A stretch of 7,202 nucleotides of DNA, from NCBI GenBank assembly GCA_022712835.1, contig JAFLJU010000560.1, forward strand, positions 1 to 7,202, written 5' to 3'. This stretch comes from Desulfobacteraceae bacterium (GTDB lineage: Bacteria > Desulfobacterota > Desulfobacteria > Desulfobacterales > Desulfobacteraceae). Numbering within the stretch: the first letter of the stretch is position 1; every line of letters begins with the position of its first letter. Of this stretch, positions 6,380 through 7,202 are shown one piece after another. The notes beneath the pieces are model-generated. The model was given only the letters and a program-made list of their open reading frames with translations. It had not been told where the DNA came from and did no database searches. A program made the translations under genes and the position numbers.

Positions 6380-6415
6380 AATAGCCAGAACAATAACCAA
6401 AACAATAGCCAGAAC
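6380..6415. repeat. Three-copy 12-bp tandem repeat overlapping the promoter -12 element
   Basis: Plus-strand units aatagccagaac (6380-6391), aataaccaaaac (6392-6403) and aatagccagaac (6404-6415); the outer two are identical and the middle differs at two bases. The copy at 6404-6415 contains the -12 TGGCT of the sigma-54-like promoter; the others lie over the predicted start site and early leader. Either protein-binding repeats or a slippage duplication. Confidence 0.85.
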
Positions 6416-6423
6416 CATGCCAA
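6407..6423 (-). promoter_or_regulatory. Sigma-54 (-24/-12) promoter for the polysaccharide operon
   Basis: Minus strand TTGGCATGGTTCTGGCT: TGGCATG, four bases, TGGCT, against the consensus TGGCACG-N4-TTGC(A/T). The essential GG (-24) and GC (-12) are present with the exact ten-base spacing; departures are C to T in the -24 block and T to G in the -12 block. The expected start is near 6396, giving a leader of about 106 bases to the ATPase ATG. The sigma-54 activator gene immediately upstream supports the call. Confidence 0.75.
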
Positions 6424-6436
6424 TATTATTCTGGCT
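6407..6436. repeat. Inverted repeat spanning the -12 to -24 region
   Basis: Perfect 8-base arms AGCCAGAA (6407-6414) and TTCTGGCT (6429-6436) separated by 14 bases. The left arm covers the -12 element and the spacer contains the -24 element, so a dimeric protein bound here would block the promoter. A possible operator; no regulator is identified. Confidence 0.5.
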
Positions 6437-6481
6437 TGGAAAAAATGATAAACGGTTGACCGCGCTAAGCATTGGATTCTT

Positions 6482-6508
6482 GATTAAGCCATGGTTTCAG
6501 GGATTAAG
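6482..6508. promoter_or_regulatory. Candidate activator-binding sites (paired GATTAAG)
   Basis: GATTAAG occurs at 6482-6488 and again at 6502-6508, exactly 20 bases apart (about two helical turns), roughly 85-110 bases upstream of the predicted transcription start, where sigma-54 activators usually bind. The match to any known site is not established. Confidence 0.25.
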
Positions 6509-6647
6509 ATGCAAAACAACAAATTAAATTATGACTATGAGCTTCGTTGAGATAATTGAATCTTGAAAACTATCATTATGGGAATATAATCAGGAGTGCT
6601 ATCATTTTGAAAGTTTCAGGTTGACAGTAAAAAAACAGACTATCGTT

Positions 6648-7202
6648 TTATTGATCAAAATATTTTTTTAATTTCCTATAGAGCGTTGCTTCGCCGATGC
6701 CAAGGATTGCTGCGGCTTCTTTCCGATTATTACTACTCATTGTAAGCGCGCTATTGATGGCTGCTTTTTCGTAGGATTCCATGGAAGCATCACCGGAATG
6801 CAATTGGACAGGGGGGACTGACGTTTCAGGCCTGTTTGTATAAATTGCGTCAGGCAGGTTGTCGGGCAGGATTAATTCACTTTTACCAAGTGAGATAGCT
6901 CTCCTGATAACATTTTCAAGTTCCCGAATGTTCCCGGGCCATTTATAAGTTAGAAGATAATCAATTGTTTCTGTTGCAATATCTCTTACCGGCGAAGCTG
7001 CATGTTGAAACTGCTTGATAAAAGACCTTGCCAGCAGGATGATGTCGTCAGCGCGTTCCCGCAAAGGAGGGGGGCTAAGGTCAATCATATTAATCCGGTA
7101 ATAAAGGTCTTCACGAAAATTACCTTTTACGATCTCTTCTGAAAGATCACGATTTGTTGCAGAGACAATACGGGCATCAACAGGGATGGTTTTTGTACTG
7201 CC
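6648..7202 (-). CDS. Sigma-54-dependent transcriptional activator, C-terminal part (5' end outside window)
   Basis: The frame is open to the right edge, giving the last 184 residues. Visible AAA+ elements in order: VDARIVSATNRDL (8-20, sensor I region), NFREDLYYRIN (28-38, arginine-finger block), PPPLRERADDI (44-54) and WPGNIRELENVIRRA (93-107, sensor II). After a linker of about 40 residues comes a Fis-type DNA-binding helix-turn-helix (about 149-184; RKEAAAILGIGEATLYRKLKKY). These proteins bind upstream sites and use ATP hydrolysis to open sigma-54 promoters. The Walker A/B motifs, GAFTGA loop and N-terminal sensory domain are outside the window, so the signal it responds to (receiver, PAS, GAF) is unknown. 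It lies just upstream of a sigma-54-like promoter on the same strand, which is its most likely target. The internal ATG at 7088 is not the start. Confidence 0.95.
   Translation of the reverse strand, partial: GSTKTIPVDARIVSATNRDLSEEIVKGNFREDLYYRINMIDLSPPPLRERADDIILLARSFIKQFQHAASPVRDIATETIDYLLTYKWPGNIRELENVIRRAISLGKSELILPDNLPDAIYTNRPETSVPPVQLHSGDASMESYEKAAINSALTMSSNNRKEAAAILGIGEATLYRKLKKYFDQ

Larger units (their letters stand above)
6291..6647. other. Regulatory intergenic region, no gene seen
   Basis: 357 bases between the activator stop and the ATPase start. No convincing ORF or RNA gene. It holds the sigma-54-like promoter (6407-6423), the 12-bp repeats (6380-6415), an inverted repeat (6407-6436) and paired GATTAAG motifs (6482-6508). 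A leader of about 106 bases is very AT-rich, with three 7-bp TTGAAAT-like units (6307-6327, minus strand). A short palindrome TGAAA-N-TTTCA lies at 6608-6618. No strong terminator is visible after the activator stop, so read-through is possible. Confidence 0.75.

Noticed and set aside
6619..6647. Possible intrinsic terminator after the activator stop, suggested by the run of T on the minus strand
   Set aside because: No stable GC-rich stem precedes the T run; only weak, mismatched pairings can be drawn.

Overview
The window is a polysaccharide-biosynthesis locus read entirely from the minus strand, so transcription runs from high to low coordinates. AT-rich composition and the protein mix (a DUF4301 protein, a VanZ-like protein, a sigma-54 activator beside a STAS/ATPase pair) suggest a Gram-negative bacterium, most likely a Desulfobacterota (Desulfobacterales-type) species. 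That taxonomic guess is inference; no marker gene is present.

Layout in transcription order. Positions 7202-6648 hold the C-terminal 184 residues of a sigma-54-dependent activator: the end of the AAA+ domain and a Fis-type helix-turn-helix. A 357-base intergenic region (6647-6291) follows. It contains a well-matching -24/-12 (sigma-54) promoter pointing into the operon, a threefold 12-bp tandem repeat that overlaps its -12 element, an inverted repeat around the same element, and possible activator sites upstream. Then come tightly packed genes: a HATPase anti-sigma-type kinase (6290-5880), a STAS anti-sigma antagonist (5878-5540), a polyprenyl-phosphate sugar-phosphate transferase (5534-4797), a nucleotidyltransferase-like protein with an eroded active-site loop and a left-handed beta-helix (4797-3784), a DUF4301 protein with UDP-sugar-pyrophosphorylase-like motifs (3737-2175), two small membrane proteins (2138-1839 and 1825-1499), a VanZ-like membrane protein with an extracytoplasmic carbohydrate-binding-like domain (1484-339), and the start of a Wzz-type chain-length determinant (342-1, cut by the window edge). 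Gaps are 1 to 46 bases, two junctions overlap, and I see no internal terminator, so this looks like one operon.

Working model (inference): the activator switches on the sigma-54 promoter; the ATPase/STAS pair acts as a phosphorylation-controlled partner switch that tunes polysaccharide production; the sugar transferase places the first sugar phosphate on the lipid carrier; the two nucleotidyltransferase-fold proteins supply or regulate activated sugar; and the VanZ-like and Wzz proteins act at the membrane on assembly and chain length. The arrangement of activator, sigma-54 promoter, STAS protein and kinase/phosphatase-type ATPase resembles the Vibrio fischeri syp logic (SypG/SypA/SypE). Glycosyltransferases, flippase, polymerase and export genes are not in this window and probably lie beyond position 1.
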